Below are positions 1-8,503 of a stretch of DNA of 64,000 bases, piece after piece. The notes beneath the pieces were generated by a model. That model worked only from the letters and a program-made list of their open reading frames with translations, was not told where the DNA came from and searched no databases. The position numbers and the translations under genes are program-made. This DNA comes from Sphingomonas sp. QA11 (GTDB taxonomy: Bacteria; Pseudomonadota; Alphaproteobacteria; Sphingomonadales; Sphingomonadaceae): NCBI RefSeq assembly GCF_028473665.1, contig NZ_CP098774.1, positions 186,001-250,000 of the forward strand, in the 5' to 3' direction. Every line of letters starts with the position of its first letter. Within the stretch, counting starts at the first letter, position 1.

Positions 1-567
1 GTCCAGTTGCCGCTTCACCTCCATCGCATAACGATCGATCGCGTATTCGATCTTGAAGGGCGCGTAGGCGTAGAAATGGCCGAAGCCGCCGCCGAGGAAG
101 GGCGCGCTGCCCATCTGCCAGAACAGCCATGACAGGCATCCGGCACGGGCCGCCGTCTCAGTCGGCAGGAACGCCCCGAACTTCTCCGCCAGGTGCATCA
201 GGATCGCGCCGGATTCGAAGATCCGGATCGGTTCAGGCCCGCTGCGATCGAGCAGCGCCGGGATCTTCGAATTCGGGTTCACCTCGACAAAGCCGCTGCC
301 GAACTGGTCGCCCTGATTGATGCGGATCAGCCAGGCGTCATATTCCGCGCCCGCGTGGCTGAGCTCGAGCAACTCCTCGAGCATCACGGTCACCTTCACG
401 CCATTGGGCGTGCCCAGTGAATAAAGCTGCAGGGGGTGCTTGCCGACCGGCAGTTCCTTGTCGTGAGTCGCCCCGGCGATCGGGCGGTTGATGTTCGCGA
501 ACTGGCCGCCATTGTCCTTGTTCCAGGTCCAGACTTTGGGCGGGACGTAGTCGGTCGTGTCGGTCAT
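1..567 (-). CDS. Glutathione S-transferase, YghU/YfcG-like (C-terminus outside window)
   Basis: The reading frame starts at an ATG (complement of 565-567) with a GGAG ribosome binding site about 7 nt upstream, and stays open to the window edge, so the C-terminal part is missing. The 189 visible residues include GTPNGVKVTVMLEEL, INQGDQFGSGFVEVNPNSKI and FESGAILMHLAEKFG, the thioredoxin-fold glutathione-binding segment of GSTs. The N-terminal extension with NRPIAGATHDKELPVGKHPL before the thioredoxin fold is typical of the YghU/YfcG disulfide-bond oxidoreductases (nu-class GST), which act on organic peroxides and disulfides with GSH in the cytosol. The neighbour on the other side of a short gap is divergent and unrelated. 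The class is clear; the substrate is not. Confidence 0.85.
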   Translation of the reverse strand, partial: MTDTTDYVPPKVWTWNKDNGGQFANINRPIAGATHDKELPVGKHPLQLYSLGTPNGVKVTVMLEELLELSHAGAEYDAWLIRINQGDQFGSGFVEVNPNSKIPALLDRSGPEPIRIFESGAILMHLAEKFGAFLPTETAARAGCLSWLFWQMGSAPFLGGGFGHFYAYAPFKIEYAIDRYAMEVKRQLD

Positions 568-722
568 GGGGTGGCTCCAGCAGCGCGGTGATGGACGCGA
601 TGTAAGGAGCCGGGGGGCAACACCAAGGGCCGCGGCCGACCCGGCGACAAAAACAATCGCGCGTTGCGGCTCGCCCAACGAACGCGCCTTGCATTTGGCT
701 GCTATGTCGGGTGCAAGCGGCC

Positions 723-1208
723 ATGCGCCAGGCTTTGCTCGTGGTTGATGTCCAGCCCTGTTTCGATCCGCCGTCCTGGCTGATCGAGGAGGTCGGACAG
801 CTCGCGGCCGCCATGCCTTCCGTCGCGACGGTCGAACGCCATGACGAGGCGATCACGCCGTTCGAGCGTCAGCTCGGCTGGAAGCCGGCGCCTGACGATG
901 CGAGCCTCGTGCGGACCGATGCCCTGTTCGTGAAGCACGGCTATCTGCCGCCGCCCGAGGCGATCCGTCATCTTCGCGGCATCGGTGTCGACCGGGTGCT
1001 CGTCTGCGGCATTCAGGCCGATACGTGCGTCCTCGCGGCCGGTTTCGCGCTGTTCGACGCAGGGCTTCATCCGACCCTGTTGCGCTGGCTGACGGTCGGG
1101 TCGTCGCTCGACCGGTCAGGCGCGCTTGGCGAGCGATTGTGGCGCCATCATTTCGGCGCGGTTATCGGGTCGCGGAAGGAGCTGATGGCCGGGCCGGCTC
1201 ACCAGTAA
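723..1208 (+). CDS. Isochorismatase-family cysteine hydrolase
   Basis: A short Rossmann-like hydrolase of about 161 residues. The family triad is visible: Asp in LLVVDVQPCF, Lys in FVKHGY and the nucleophilic Cys in GIQADTCVLAAGF. Isochorismatase-like hydrolases cleave amides or vinyl ethers (nicotinamidase, isochorismatase, carbamoyl hydrolases); no residue seen here fixes the substrate. An in-frame GTG at 711 would add four residues; ATG 723 is preferred because it places the DVQ motif at the usual distance from the N-terminus, but neither start has a strong ribosome binding site. Its 3' end overlaps the convergent gene at 1199-1621 by 10 bp. Confidence 0.8.
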   Translation: MRQALLVVDVQPCFDPPSWLIEEVGQLAAAMPSVATVERHDEAITPFERQLGWKPAPDDASLVRTDALFVKHGYLPPPEAIRHLRGIGVDRVLVCGIQADTCVLAAGFALFDAGLHPTLLRWLTVGSSLDRSGALGERLWRHHFGAVIGSRKELMAGPAHQ

Positions 1209-1621
1209 TTCGCCGGATCGGGCGTCGGCGCATTACAGGCGCGGGTGCTGCCGTGCTTGCAGGCATAGACCTGGCGCCGCCAGTCGGCCATCGCGTCTGC
1301 GTAGGCGCGTTCCTTGTGCTCGGCGATCCGGGCGTCGAGCGCGACCTCGCGGTGATGCGCGCGAAGCGCGGCGCGATACGCATCCAGGTCGGCGGCATAT
1401 TGGGCATCGGCTCCGGCCTGCGCCCCGGCATTGGCGTCGGTGACCGCGTTCTGCCGCGCAGCCGCCTGGGCCTCGACATCCCGGTTGGCGGCCGCCACGT
1501 CGGGGCTGTTCACATCGTTCTCCGAACCGGATGTCGCCGGGGCAGGCGGCGTGGTTTGGGCGGTTACAGTTGCCGTGCTGCCCAACAGGGTAAGCGCCAG
1601 CGCGATGCTCGTCATCTTCAT
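1199..1621 (-). CDS. Hypothetical exported Ala-rich protein
   Basis: About 140 residues with a clear Sec signal peptide (MKMTSIALALTLLGSTATVTAQ). A Pro/Ser-rich linker and an Ala-rich, probably helical stretch follow (AADLDAYRAALRAHHREVALD), then a C-terminal part with two Cys (QVYACKHGSTRACNAP) that could form a disulfide in the periplasm. The start at the complement of 1619-1621 has GGAG about 9 nt upstream. No known domain was recognised. Small periplasmic proteins of this build are common in sphingomonads. It stands alone and is convergent with the cysteine hydrolase. Confidence 0.7.
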   Translation of the reverse strand: MKMTSIALALTLLGSTATVTAQTTPPAPATSGSENDVNSPDVAAANRDVEAQAAARQNAVTDANAGAQAGADAQYAADLDAYRAALRAHHREVALDARIAEHKERAYADAMADWRRQVYACKHGSTRACNAPTPDPANYW

Positions 1622-1684
1622 GATCGCAACTCCATTCAGGAGTTCTGCCAACGAATGCACCCGGCCGCTGTTCCGTGCGATATC

Positions 1685-2296
1685 CTAGTCCGCACGCGGC
1701 CGCGCTGCGTTCCGGTCCCGTCGCATCGCCCAGCGAAGCAGGCGGCGCAGCGCCAGCAGCGCGGTGATGGCGCCCGCGAGCAGCAGGACCGCGACGCCGA
1801 TCGCGATGAACGGATTGGCGAGCGCGAGCAGCAAGAGCCCGCCGGTCGCCACATCCTCCGTCGTGGAAACCAGCACGTTGCTGACTGGTTCGGGGCTGGC
1901 GTTCACCAGGGCGCGCGTGCCCGCCTTGGCGCTGTGAGTCAGCAGCGACGCCCCGCCGCCCAGGATCAGCGCGATCACCTGCCAGGCCGGATCGTTCGGA
2001 TCGACGATCGCCAGCGCCAGCAGCGCACCGCCGACCGGCCGGATCAGCGTGTGGACCGCATCCCAGTCACTGTCGATCCACATTACCTTGTCGGCCAGGA
2101 ACTCGGCCAGCGCCGCCACGCCGGCTACCCCGATCACCCACGGATTGGCCAATATGTCGAGCTGGTGGAAGTGAGCGGGAAGGGCGATCCAGCCTGTATG
2201 CATCGCGATGCCGGTGGCGAACACGCAGAGATAGAGTCGCCAGCCCGAAAGCAGGCTAACGCTCGCCGCCACGCCCAGGATCTCGGCCGCGCCCAT
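1685..2296 (-). CDS. DUF4126-type inner-membrane protein
   Basis: About 203 residues with several hydrophobic segments: near the N-terminus (MGAAEILGVAASVSLLSGWR), around residues 50-65, and LATGG-like helices near the C-terminus. The pattern with LADKVMWIDSDWDAVHTLIRPVG and the glycine-rich ALILGGGASLLTHSAKAGTR is characteristic of the DUF4126 family of bacterial membrane proteins, whose function is unknown. An in-frame upstream ATG exists, but that extension is proline-rich and not membrane-like, so ATG 2296 is chosen. The C-terminus is strongly basic (RRLLRWAMRRDRN), fitting a cytoplasmic tail. Confidence 0.75.
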   Translation of the reverse strand: MGAAEILGVAASVSLLSGWRLYLCVFATGIAMHTGWIALPAHFHQLDILANPWVIGVAGVAALAEFLADKVMWIDSDWDAVHTLIRPVGGALLALAIVDPNDPAWQVIALILGGGASLLTHSAKAGTRALVNASPEPVSNVLVSTTEDVATGGLLLLALANPFIAIGVAVLLLAGAITALLALRRLLRWAMRRDRNAARPRAD

Positions 2297-2436
2297 GCCC
2301 CGAGGATCACACGGACCGAGCCAGCGCGCAACCTTGGGCGGCCCGCTGGTTACCAGTGGCGACATGCCACCACGTCGGTTGCAACCATATCGGTCCCGGC
2401 CGCGTTACGCAGGCACAACGAACGGGAGAGGATGAC

Positions 2437-2859
2437 ATGCGTACCATGACTCTCGGCCTGCTGGCCGTGGCAACCCTTGGAGCCGGTCTCGTCAGCGGGT
2501 GCAGTGATTATGGCGACGGCGGGATGGACCCGCGCTACCGTAACTATAGCCGGTACGATTATAACCGCCCGGATCCGCAATATAACGGCTATTATGCCGA
2601 CCATTATTATCGCGATTCACCGCGCTATCGGGAACGCCGCCTGTCACGCAACGACCGGGTCTATCGTGGCCAGGACGGCCGCTATTATTGCCGCCGCTCG
2701 GACGGCACGACTGGCCTGCTTGTAGGCGCGGCGATCGGCGGCTTGCTCGGCAACATCATCGCACCGGGCGATTCCAAGACGTTCGGGACCTTGCTCGGCG
2801 GCGTCGCCGGAGGAGCCGCCGGCGCCTCGATCGACGCCAACAACACCCGCTGCCGCTGA
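2437..2859 (+). CDS. Glycine-zipper outer-membrane lipoprotein
   Basis: The start at ATG 2437 follows a GGGAGAGG ribosome binding site and gives a lipoprotein signal (MRTMTLGLLAVATLGAGLVS, then GC at the lipobox), so the mature N-terminus is a lipidated Cys. A Tyr/Arg/Asp-rich linker follows (YRNYSRYDYNRPDPQYNGYY) and then a glycine-zipper segment (GLLVGAAIGGLLGNIIAPG, LLGGVAGGAAGASI) as in SlyB/17-kDa-antigen-type proteins, which inserts in or packs against the outer membrane. The protein is 140 residues. The precise role is unknown; family members contribute to envelope integrity. Confidence 0.85.
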   Translation: MRTMTLGLLAVATLGAGLVSGCSDYGDGGMDPRYRNYSRYDYNRPDPQYNGYYADHYYRDSPRYRERRLSRNDRVYRGQDGRYYCRRSDGTTGLLVGAAIGGLLGNIIAPGDSKTFGTLLGGVAGGAAGASIDANNTRCR

Positions 2860-2866
2860 TCGCGGC

Positions 2867-2891
2867 CCCGGGCGCGGTATCCGCGCCCGGG
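2867..2891. terminator. Strong GC hairpin between convergent genes
   Basis: A perfect 11-bp stem (2867-2877 with 2881-2891) around a TAT loop lies 7 bp after the stop of the lipoprotein gene and about 33 bp before the stop of the convergent channel gene. There is no T-run, so this is a candidate rather than a canonical Rho-independent terminator; it could serve both strands. Confidence 0.5.
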
Positions 2892-2924
2892 AGCTCGGTG
2901 TGGCGTCACGGCGATCGGCGGCGC

Positions 2925-3569
2925 TTATGCGGCGGGGAAGCGCCGCCGTGTCCGGCGCTGGAGCAGGATGCGCCATAATGGAATGGTGATCAGCGCAACC
3001 TGGCTGTAGTGCGAATCGACGAAACCTATCGCAAGCGCACAGGCAGCGCCGAGCGTTACCGACCAGCCGCGCACCCTCGTCAGCGCGATCGTGAGCGGAT
3101 CGGCCTGCTCGCTGACCACTGGCGGGCTGGTGACCATCCGGTTGAGCCGAAGATGGAGCAGCCCGCACACGATCAGCGTCAGATCGTAAAGGGCCTGTGG
3201 CACCAGCATGCCGGTATTGGCCGCCATGAAAGCGGTTGCAAAGGGGATGAAGACGATCCCGCAAAGAACGGCGAGATTGGGGGTGAGCAGCGAGTCGCGA
3301 TAATGCGCCGCGAGGGAAAAGGCGCGGTGATGCACGGTCCAGAAGGCACCGATCACCCAGAAGCTGACGAAGAATCCGAAGAAGCTGGGGATCAAATGGG
3401 CGAGCGCGACGAAATAGTCTTGATTGGTCGAGCCGGGTGGTAGCCGAGGCACGTGAATCTCGATGACCAGCAACGTAATCGCAATCGCGAAGACCGCGTC
3501 GGAGAAGAAAACGAGCCGCTCAAGCGCGTGCTCCGGCCCCGAATGCTTCCCCGAATGCTCCGTTGCCAT
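2925..3569 (-). CDS. TMEM175-family (DUF1211) potassium channel
   Basis: A 214-residue protein with six predicted membrane helices. The first helix carries the family hallmark FSDAVFAIAITLLVIEI; the FSD signature defines the pore-lining helix of TMEM175 channels. Bacterial members have a single six-helix repeat and assemble as tetramers that leak K+. Other helices include FFGFFVSFWVIGAFW, LAVLCGIVFIPFATAFM and ALYDLTLIVCGLLHL. The start is set at the complement of 3567-3569 (MATEHSGKH), placing FSD about 20 residues in, as is usual. The open frame continues upstream across hslV, but that part is non-coding. The gene is divergent from hslV, about 108 bp apart. Confidence 0.88.
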   Translation of the reverse strand: MATEHSGKHSGPEHALERLVFFSDAVFAIAITLLVIEIHVPRLPPGSTNQDYFVALAHLIPSFFGFFVSFWVIGAFWTVHHRAFSLAAHYRDSLLTPNLAVLCGIVFIPFATAFMAANTGMLVPQALYDLTLIVCGLLHLRLNRMVTSPPVVSEQADPLTIALTRVRGWSVTLGAACALAIGFVDSHYSQVALITIPLWRILLQRRTRRRFPAA

Positions 3570-3677
3570 CGCTGCCCCCACGATCAGTAGCCGCTTTATC
3601 GGCAAGCCTGCCCTTGCATGCAATCGGGAAAAGATGCCCGGATTGCACACCCGCACATCCCATCCCATATGCGCCCC

Positions 3678-4232
3678 ATGAGTGGGAACGACACAACGTG
3701 GCACGGCACGACAATTCTCTCCGTGCGCAAGAATGGACGAGTCATCGTCGCCGGAGACGGCCAGGTGACTCAGGGCCAGACCGTCATGAAGCCGAATGCG
3801 AAGAAGGTCCGCCGCCTCGGTGACGGGTCGGTGATCGGCGGCTTCGCCGGCGCGACGGCTGATGCTTTCACCCTGTTCGAACGGCTTGAGCGAAAGCTTG
3901 AGCAGCATCATGGACAGCTGCTGCGCGCGGCGGTCGAACTGGCCAAGGACTGGCGCACCGACAAATATCTCCGCAACCTGGAGGCGATGATGATCGTCGC
4001 GGACAAGGAGGTGACCCTGATCCTCACCGGCAATGGCGACGTGCTTGAGCCGGAGGCCGGAATCGCCGCGATCGGGTCGGGCGGCAATTATGCCCTCGCC
4101 GCCGCCAGGGCGCTGGTCGATTACGAGGAAGATGCCGAGAAGATCTGCCGTAAGGCGATGGCGATCGCGGCTGAAGTCTGCGTGTACACCAATGACCGGC
4201 TGACCGTGGAAGGCCTCGACAGCGCTTCTTAA
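3678..4232 (+). CDS. hslV: ATP-dependent protease proteolytic subunit HslV
   Basis: HslV forms the double-hexamer proteolytic core of the HslVU (ClpYQ) heat-shock protease in the cytosol. The catalytic N-terminal threonine is in [12 protein letters not shown], preceded here by a ten-residue leader ([10 protein letters not shown]) that must be removed to expose Thr. The alphaproteobacterial form has such a leader, whereas E. coli HslV loses only Met. [30 protein letters not shown] and [15 protein letters not shown] are standard family blocks. ATG 3678 was chosen over ATG 3669, which would lengthen the leader by three residues. hslU follows after a 125-bp gap filled by a large inverted repeat. 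Confidence 0.97.
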   Translation: MSGNDTTWHGTTILSVRKNGRVIVAGDGQVTQGQTVMKPNAKKVRRLGDGSVIGGFAGATADAFTLFERLERKLEQHHGQLLRAAVELAKDWRTDKYLRNLEAMMIVADKEVTLILTGNGDVLEPEAGIAAIGSGGNYALAAARALVDYEEDAEKICRKAMAIAAEVCVYTNDRLTVEGLDSAS

Positions 4233-4344
4233 CTCCCCTCCCGCTTGCGGGAGGGGCCGGGGGTGGGCACCAGACCTCCATTTACGCCAACGCAGGTGGT
4301 GAGCGTGAGCCCACCCCCAGCCCCTCCCGCAAGCGGGAGGGGAG
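4233..4344. repeat. 36-nt-arm inverted repeat (empty REP doublet) between hslV and hslU
   Basis: Two arms of 36 nt (4233-4268 and 4309-4344) are inverted copies differing at one position, with a 40-nt loop. Each arm is itself a small GC hairpin (CTCCCCTCCCGC with GCGGGAGGGG) followed by a GGGGGTGGGC tail. The same hairpin-plus-tail design recurs at 57.4-57.9 kb around a DUF559 gene. Transcribed in the hslVU mRNA it would fold into a very stable cruciform-like structure. Confidence 0.9.
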
Positions 4345-4357
4345 ACAGAAGAGAAGA

Positions 4358-5656
4358 ATGAACGACGCACTCACCCCCAAAGCCATCGTCGCTGCGCTCG
4401 ACGAGCACATCATCGGCCAGCATGACGCGAAGAAGGCGGTCGCTGTCGCGATGCGCAACCGCTGGCGCCGCCAGCAGCTCGGCAGCGACCTGCGCGACGA
4501 GGTCACGCCAAAGAACATCCTGATGATCGGCCCGACCGGTTGCGGCAAGACCGAGATCAGCCGGCGACTGGCCAGGCTGGCCGACGCTCCCTTCGTGAAG
4601 GTCGAGGCGACCAAGTTCACCGAGGTCGGCTATGTCGGCCGCGACGTTGAGCAGATCGCCCGCGATCTGGTCGAGGAAGCGATCCGGCTGGAAAAGGAAC
4701 GCCGCCGCGTGGCGGTGAAGGACAAGGCCGAAGAGGCAGCGCTTGCGCGCCTGCTCGACGCCCTGACCGGCAAGAGCGCGAGCGAGGCGACCCGCGAGGC
4801 GTTCCGCCAGCGTTTCCGCGAGGGCCATCTCGACCATACCGAGATCGAGATCGAGCTTGAGGCGCATGCCCAGATGCCATTCGAGATTCCCGGCGGCGGC
4901 GCGCAGATGATCAATCTCGGCGAGATGATGGGCAAGGCGTTCGGCGGGGGCGGACAGCTCAAGCGCCGCAAGCTGACCGTGCCAGCCGCCTGGGAGAAAC
5001 TGGTTGAGGAAGAGGCCGACAAGCGCCTCGACCAGGATGAGGTCAGCCGCATCGCGCTTGCCGATGCTGAGGCGAACGGGATCGTCTTCCTCGACGAGAT
5101 CGACAAGATCGCGGTCTCCGACGTGCGCGGCGGATCGGTCAGCCGCGAAGGCGTGCAGCGCGACCTGCTGCCGCTGATCGAGGGAACCACGGTGGCCACG
5201 AAATACGGGCCGATGAAGACCGACCATATCCTCTTCATTGCGTCGGGCGCGTTCCATGTGGCGAAGCCGAGCGACCTGCTGCCCGAGCTTCAGGGCCGCC
5301 TGCCGATCCGCGTCGAGCTAAAGGCGCTGACCGAGGATGATTTCGTCGCGATTCTGTCCGACACCAAGGCCTCGCTGACCCAGCAATATGTCGCGCTGAT
5401 CGGCACCGAGGGCGTGACGGTCGAGTTCACCGCTGACGGCATCCGCGCGGTCGCGAAGATCGCGGCCGAGGTGAATGGCGAGATCGAGAATATCGGCGCT
5501 CGCCGCCTGCAGACGGTGATGGAAAAGCTGCTTGAGGAAGTCAGCTTCGACGCAGAGGATCGAGCCGGCCAGACGCTCGTGGTCGACGGCGCCTATGTCG
5601 ACAAGCAACTCGCCGTGATCGCGCGCAACACCGATCTGTCGCGGTTCGTGCTGTAG
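4358..5656 (+). CDS. hslU: HslU ATPase subunit of the HslVU protease
   Basis: HslU is the AAA+ unfoldase that caps HslV and threads substrates into it. The protein is 432 residues. Walker A is GPTGCGKTE, near residues 57-65, and Walker B is [12 protein letters not shown], around residue 245. The I-domain between them contains [14 protein letters not shown]. The sensor/arginine region includes [14 protein letters not shown]. The extreme C-terminus NTDLSRFVL is the tail that docks into HslV pockets. It lies directly downstream of hslV, with the ATG at 4358. Co-transcription is likely, with the intervening repeat possibly adjusting the ratio of the two subunits. Confidence 0.97.
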   Translation: MNDALTPKAIVAALDEHIIGQHDAKKAVAVAMRNRWRRQQLGSDLRDEVTPKNILMIGPTGCGKTEISRRLARLADAPFVKVEATKFTEVGYVGRDVEQIARDLVEEAIRLEKERRRVAVKDKAEEAALARLLDALTGKSASEATREAFRQRFREGHLDHTEIEIELEAHAQMPFEIPGGGAQMINLGEMMGKAFGGGGQLKRRKLTVPAAWEKLVEEEADKRLDQDEVSRIALADAEANGIVFLDEIDKIAVSDVRGGSVSREGVQRDLLPLIEGTTVATKYGPMKTDHILFIASGAFHVAKPSDLLPELQGRLPIRVELKALTEDDFVAILSDTKASLTQQYVALIGTEGVTVEFTADGIRAVAKIAAEVNGEIENIGARRLQTVMEKLLEEVSFDAEDRAGQTLVVDGAYVDKQLAVIARNTDLSRFVL

Positions 5657-5761
5657 TCTGAGCGTCTGTATCGACGGGCAGGTGTGACGCGTCCTACCTG
5701 CGCTTCGGTGCGGCGTCGCCTGCTCGATCGCTACTCGGCACGAACGGCTCCCGATTTCCGG

Positions 5762-6148
5762 TCAGCCCTTCGGCTTCCTGTAGGGCGTGAACCTGCCCAG
5801 CCGGCAGATCGGGCCGGGAATCACTGAACCGAGCTCCGCCGCGCGGAACATGTCATCGCGGCACATCTGGGTGCCGTGGGCCTCGATAATCAGGATCGAG
5901 GTCGGCCGCAGCGACGGGCATTGTGCCTCAAGGTCGTTGCGCCACACCTGCCGGCCGGATTGGTAGAGCAGGGTGCTGCCATCGATGATCTGCGGTCCGC
6001 TGGCAGAATTCCGGTCGATGCAATCCACCGGCGCGCCCGGCGTGCGTCCGGCAAGCGCCTTGTCCAGATCGCGGGTGGCGCCCTGCGTATCGCCGGTCGT
6101 CGCGCATCCGGACATCAACACGGCGAGCATGGGCAACAGGGCACGCAT
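5762..6148 (-). CDS. Hypothetical lipoprotein
   Basis: A 128-residue protein with a short lipoprotein signal (MRALLPMLAVLMSG then CATTGD). The mature part has five further Cys or so (VDCIDR, AQCPSL, MCRDDM, ICRLGRF), suggesting disulfides in the envelope. RNSASGPQIIDGSTLLYQSG reads like a small beta-rich domain also seen in other sphingomonad lipoproteins, without known function. GGAGG lies 8 nt before the ATG. Transcribed toward hslU (convergent). Confidence 0.75.
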   Translation of the reverse strand: MRALLPMLAVLMSGCATTGDTQGATRDLDKALAGRTPGAPVDCIDRNSASGPQIIDGSTLLYQSGRQVWRNDLEAQCPSLRPTSILIIEAHGTQMCRDDMFRAAELGSVIPGPICRLGRFTPYRKPKG

Positions 6149-6195
6149 GGACAGGTCCTCCGTTCGACGCCGCAGCTTATCATGTCATAGCCTAA

Positions 6196-6930
6196 TCAGC
6201 CGCGAAATTCATCCTTGGCCTTGCGCCGTTCGGCGAGCTGCGCCGCGGAGGTCGCCCGGAGGAACGGGTTGGTCGCCAGTTCGTCGGCGATGCTCGTCGG
6301 CACGGTCGGCTCGCCACGGGCTCGCACTGCATCGACTGTTGCCATGCGCTTGCTGGTGGCGGCGTTGTCCGGCTCGGCCGCCAGCGCGAAGCGACCGTTG
6401 GACTGGGTATATTCGTGCGCGCAATAAACGATCGTCTCGGGCGGCAGGGTGGCGAGGCGCTGCATGTTGGCGAACATCTGCGTGGCATCGCCTTCAAACA
6501 GCCGGCCGCAGCCCATCGCGAACAGCGTGTCGCCGGTGAAGACCACCGCGTCGCCGGGCAGGTGGAAAACGATATGCCCGGCGGTGTGGCCAGGCGTCTC
6601 ACATACCGTCGCGACATGATCGCCAAGGCGGACGGTATCGCCTTCCGACAGTTCGACATCGAGCGTCGGGATACGCGCCGCCTCGGCCGCCGGACCTGAG
6701 ACGACCGCGCCGGTCGCTTCCTTGATCGCCGCGTTGCCGCCGGTATGGTCGGGGTGCCAATGGGTGTTCCAGATCTGTCCGATCTTCCAGCCGCGCCTGT
6801 CGGCCTCGGCCAGCACCGGCGCTGCTTCGGCCGGGTCGACCACCATCGTCTCGTCCGACACGGGATCATGGACCAGCCAGATATAATTGTCGCTGAGTGC
6901 CGGGATTCGGACGATCTGGAGGTCGGTCAT
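6196..6930 (-). CDS. gloB: Hydroxyacylglutathione hydrolase (glyoxalase II)
   Basis: A 244-residue metallo-beta-lactamase-fold enzyme that hydrolyses S-D-lactoylglutathione to D-lactate and GSH, the second step of methylglyoxal detoxification. The metal motif is THWHPDH, followed by further ligands in ETPGHTAGH, FTGDTLF and YCAHEYTQSN. The C-terminal glyoxalase II domain ends in KDEFRG. The ATG (complement of 6928-6930) overlaps the TGA of the upstream nitronate monooxygenase in a TGATG arrangement, implying translational coupling. gloA lies two genes upstream, so both glyoxalase steps are in one transcription unit. Confidence 0.95.
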   Translation of the reverse strand: MTDLQIVRIPALSDNYIWLVHDPVSDETMVVDPAEAAPVLAEADRRGWKIGQIWNTHWHPDHTGGNAAIKEATGAVVSGPAAEAARIPTLDVELSEGDTVRLGDHVATVCETPGHTAGHIVFHLPGDAVVFTGDTLFAMGCGRLFEGDATQMFANMQRLATLPPETIVYCAHEYTQSNGRFALAAEPDNAATSKRMATVDAVRARGEPTVPTSIADELATNPFLRATSAAQLAERRKAKDEFRG

Positions 6931-7985
6931 CAAAGGCTCCCGGAAGAGAGGGCGGCGTTGCCCAGGCGGTCGGTCAACGCGGCGGCGGAGTCGGCACTGG
7001 CGAGCGCCACGCCCTGGCCGCTCCACAAGGGCGAATAGTCCCCGCGCCCCTCGCTTTCAGCATGCGCGCGGAGCGGCGCCAGCGCGGCGCTGGCATAGGG
7101 AAAGGGCGGGGCGGTGTCGTTCACCGCGCCGAGTGTATCGGTCGCCCGGTTGCGCAGGCCGCGTGCGAGGCCCCCGCTGAACAGGTTGGTGAAGACGCTG
7201 TCGTCGGCCGTCGCTGTCTCCATCCGGTGGCGCAGCGCAGCGCTTGGCCTGGCCTCGGGTGTACGGAGATAGGCGGTGCCGACCTGCACGGCCGCGGCGC
7301 CGAGCGCCATTGCCGCGGCCACGCCACGCGCATCGGCGATGCCGCCGGCCGCGATCACCGGCACATGGACAGCGTCGACGATCTGCGGGACGAGGGCGAT
7401 CAGCCCGACCGGCCTATGGCCCGCCAGGAAATAGCCAGCATGGCCGCCTGCCTCGAACCCCTGGGCGATCACGGCGTCGCAGCCGCGTTCGGCCAACCAG
7501 CGCGCCTCGGCGACATTGGTTGCGCAGCCGAAGACAAGCGCGCCGGTTGCCTTGACCCGCACGAGCAGATCCTCGTCAGGCAAGCCGAAATGAAAGCTGA
7601 CGACCTCGGGCCGGACCGCTTCCACCACATCGCCCATTGCCGCGTCGAATGGACGGCGGAGCGGCGGGGCGTCGGTCGGCGCGGCAACGCCTTCATCGGC
7701 ATAGAAGGGTGACAGTGTCGTGCGCCATGCCGTCTCGTCGGGCGCGGGACCAAGCTTGTGGCAGAAGAAGTTGAGGTTGAGCGGACCTTTCACGGCGGCG
7801 CGCACCGCCGCCACCTGCGTGACCACGACCCCCGCGTCGAGGACCGCACAAGGCAGCGAGCCGACGGCGCCTGCGCCCATCGCGGCGATGGCCAGATCCG
7901 TTCCGGCGAAATTGGCCATCGGCGCCTGTACCAAGGGCAGGCGCGCGCCGGTCATCGCCAGAAAGGCGCGGGTTGCCGCGCCCAT
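6930..7985 (-). CDS. Nitronate monooxygenase (2-nitropropane dioxygenase family)
   Basis: A 351-residue FMN-dependent TIM-barrel enzyme. The N-terminal PLVQAPMANFAG is the flavin-phosphate-binding start typical of the family, and the conserved active-site His is in AQGFEAGGHAGYF. VPVIAAGGIADARGVAAAMA and LGAAAVQVGTAYL form the FMN phosphate-binding loops. Family members oxidise alkyl nitronates such as propionate-3-nitronate. It sits between gloA (stop 1 bp beyond its start) and gloB (stop-start overlap). That placement inside a glyoxalase operon is unusual and suggests a shared toxic-electrophile stress role. Confidence 0.88.
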   Translation of the reverse strand: MGAATRAFLAMTGARLPLVQAPMANFAGTDLAIAAMGAGAVGSLPCAVLDAGVVVTQVAAVRAAVKGPLNLNFFCHKLGPAPDETAWRTTLSPFYADEGVAAPTDAPPLRRPFDAAMGDVVEAVRPEVVSFHFGLPDEDLLVRVKATGALVFGCATNVAEARWLAERGCDAVIAQGFEAGGHAGYFLAGHRPVGLIALVPQIVDAVHVPVIAAGGIADARGVAAAMALGAAAVQVGTAYLRTPEARPSAALRHRMETATADDSVFTNLFSGGLARGLRNRATDTLGAVNDTAPPFPYASAALAPLRAHAESEGRGDYSPLWSGQGVALASADSAAALTDRLGNAALSSGSL

Positions 7986-7986
7986 C

Positions 7987-8403
7987 TTACCAGACGCCCG
8001 TGTTCGGCATCGATGCCCAGGGTTCGGCCGGTGGGAGGTGCCCGTCCTGCAGCAGCTCGATCGAGATATTGTCGGGGGTGCGCACGAACGCCATGTGGCC
8101 GTCGCGCGGGGGGCGGTTGATCGTCACGCCGGCATCCATCAGCCGCTGGCAGGTCTCGTAGATATTGTCGACGCGGTAAGCCAGGTGCCCGAAATTGCGG
8201 CCGCCCGAATAGTCCTCCGGGTCCCAATTATGGGTCAGCTCGACCTCGGCGATGCCTTCTTCGCCGGGGGCGGCAAGGAAAATCAGGGTGAAACGGCCCT
8301 GCTGGCTCTCCATCCGCCGCACTTCCTTCAGCCCGAGCAGGGTGAAGAAACGGATCGTCGCGTCAGGGTCGGTGACACGGATCATGGTGTGCAGATATTT
8401 CAT
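7987..8403 (-). CDS. gloA: Lactoylglutathione lyase (glyoxalase I)
   Basis: A 138-residue VOC-fold enzyme that isomerises the methylglyoxal-glutathione hemithioacetal to S-lactoylglutathione. All four metal ligands of GloA can be read: His5 in [10 protein letters not shown], Glu in EVELTHNW, His in FGHLAYRVD and Glu in ISIELLQDG. The small size matches Ni/Co-type bacterial GloA. The start at the complement of 8401-8403 has AAGGAG upstream; an in-frame upstream ATG is rejected because it would displace His5. First gene of the gloA - nitronate monooxygenase - gloB unit. Confidence 0.95.
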   Translation of the reverse strand: MKYLHTMIRVTDPDATIRFFTLLGLKEVRRMESQQGRFTLIFLAAPGEEGIAEVELTHNWDPEDYSGGRNFGHLAYRVDNIYETCQRLMDAGVTINRPPRDGHMAFVRTPDNISIELLQDGHLPPAEPWASMPNTGVW

Positions 8404-8503
8404 CGGCGGGGCTCCTTGCTTGCGCGCGAGATAGGCGCGCGCGGCCAGGCTTGCCAGTGCCGAAGAGTGCAATTCCCCTCTTCCGCTGAGAGGGGAAGAA
8501 GGC

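Noticed and set aside
1025..2449. A 474-codon plus frame covering the DUF4126 region
   Set aside because: It is a shadow of two minus-strand genes with signal or membrane features; residues have no domain.
3570..4370. N-terminal extension of the TMEM175 frame across hslV
   Set aside because: The extended part is antisense to hslV and unlike any channel; the channel start is set at 3569.
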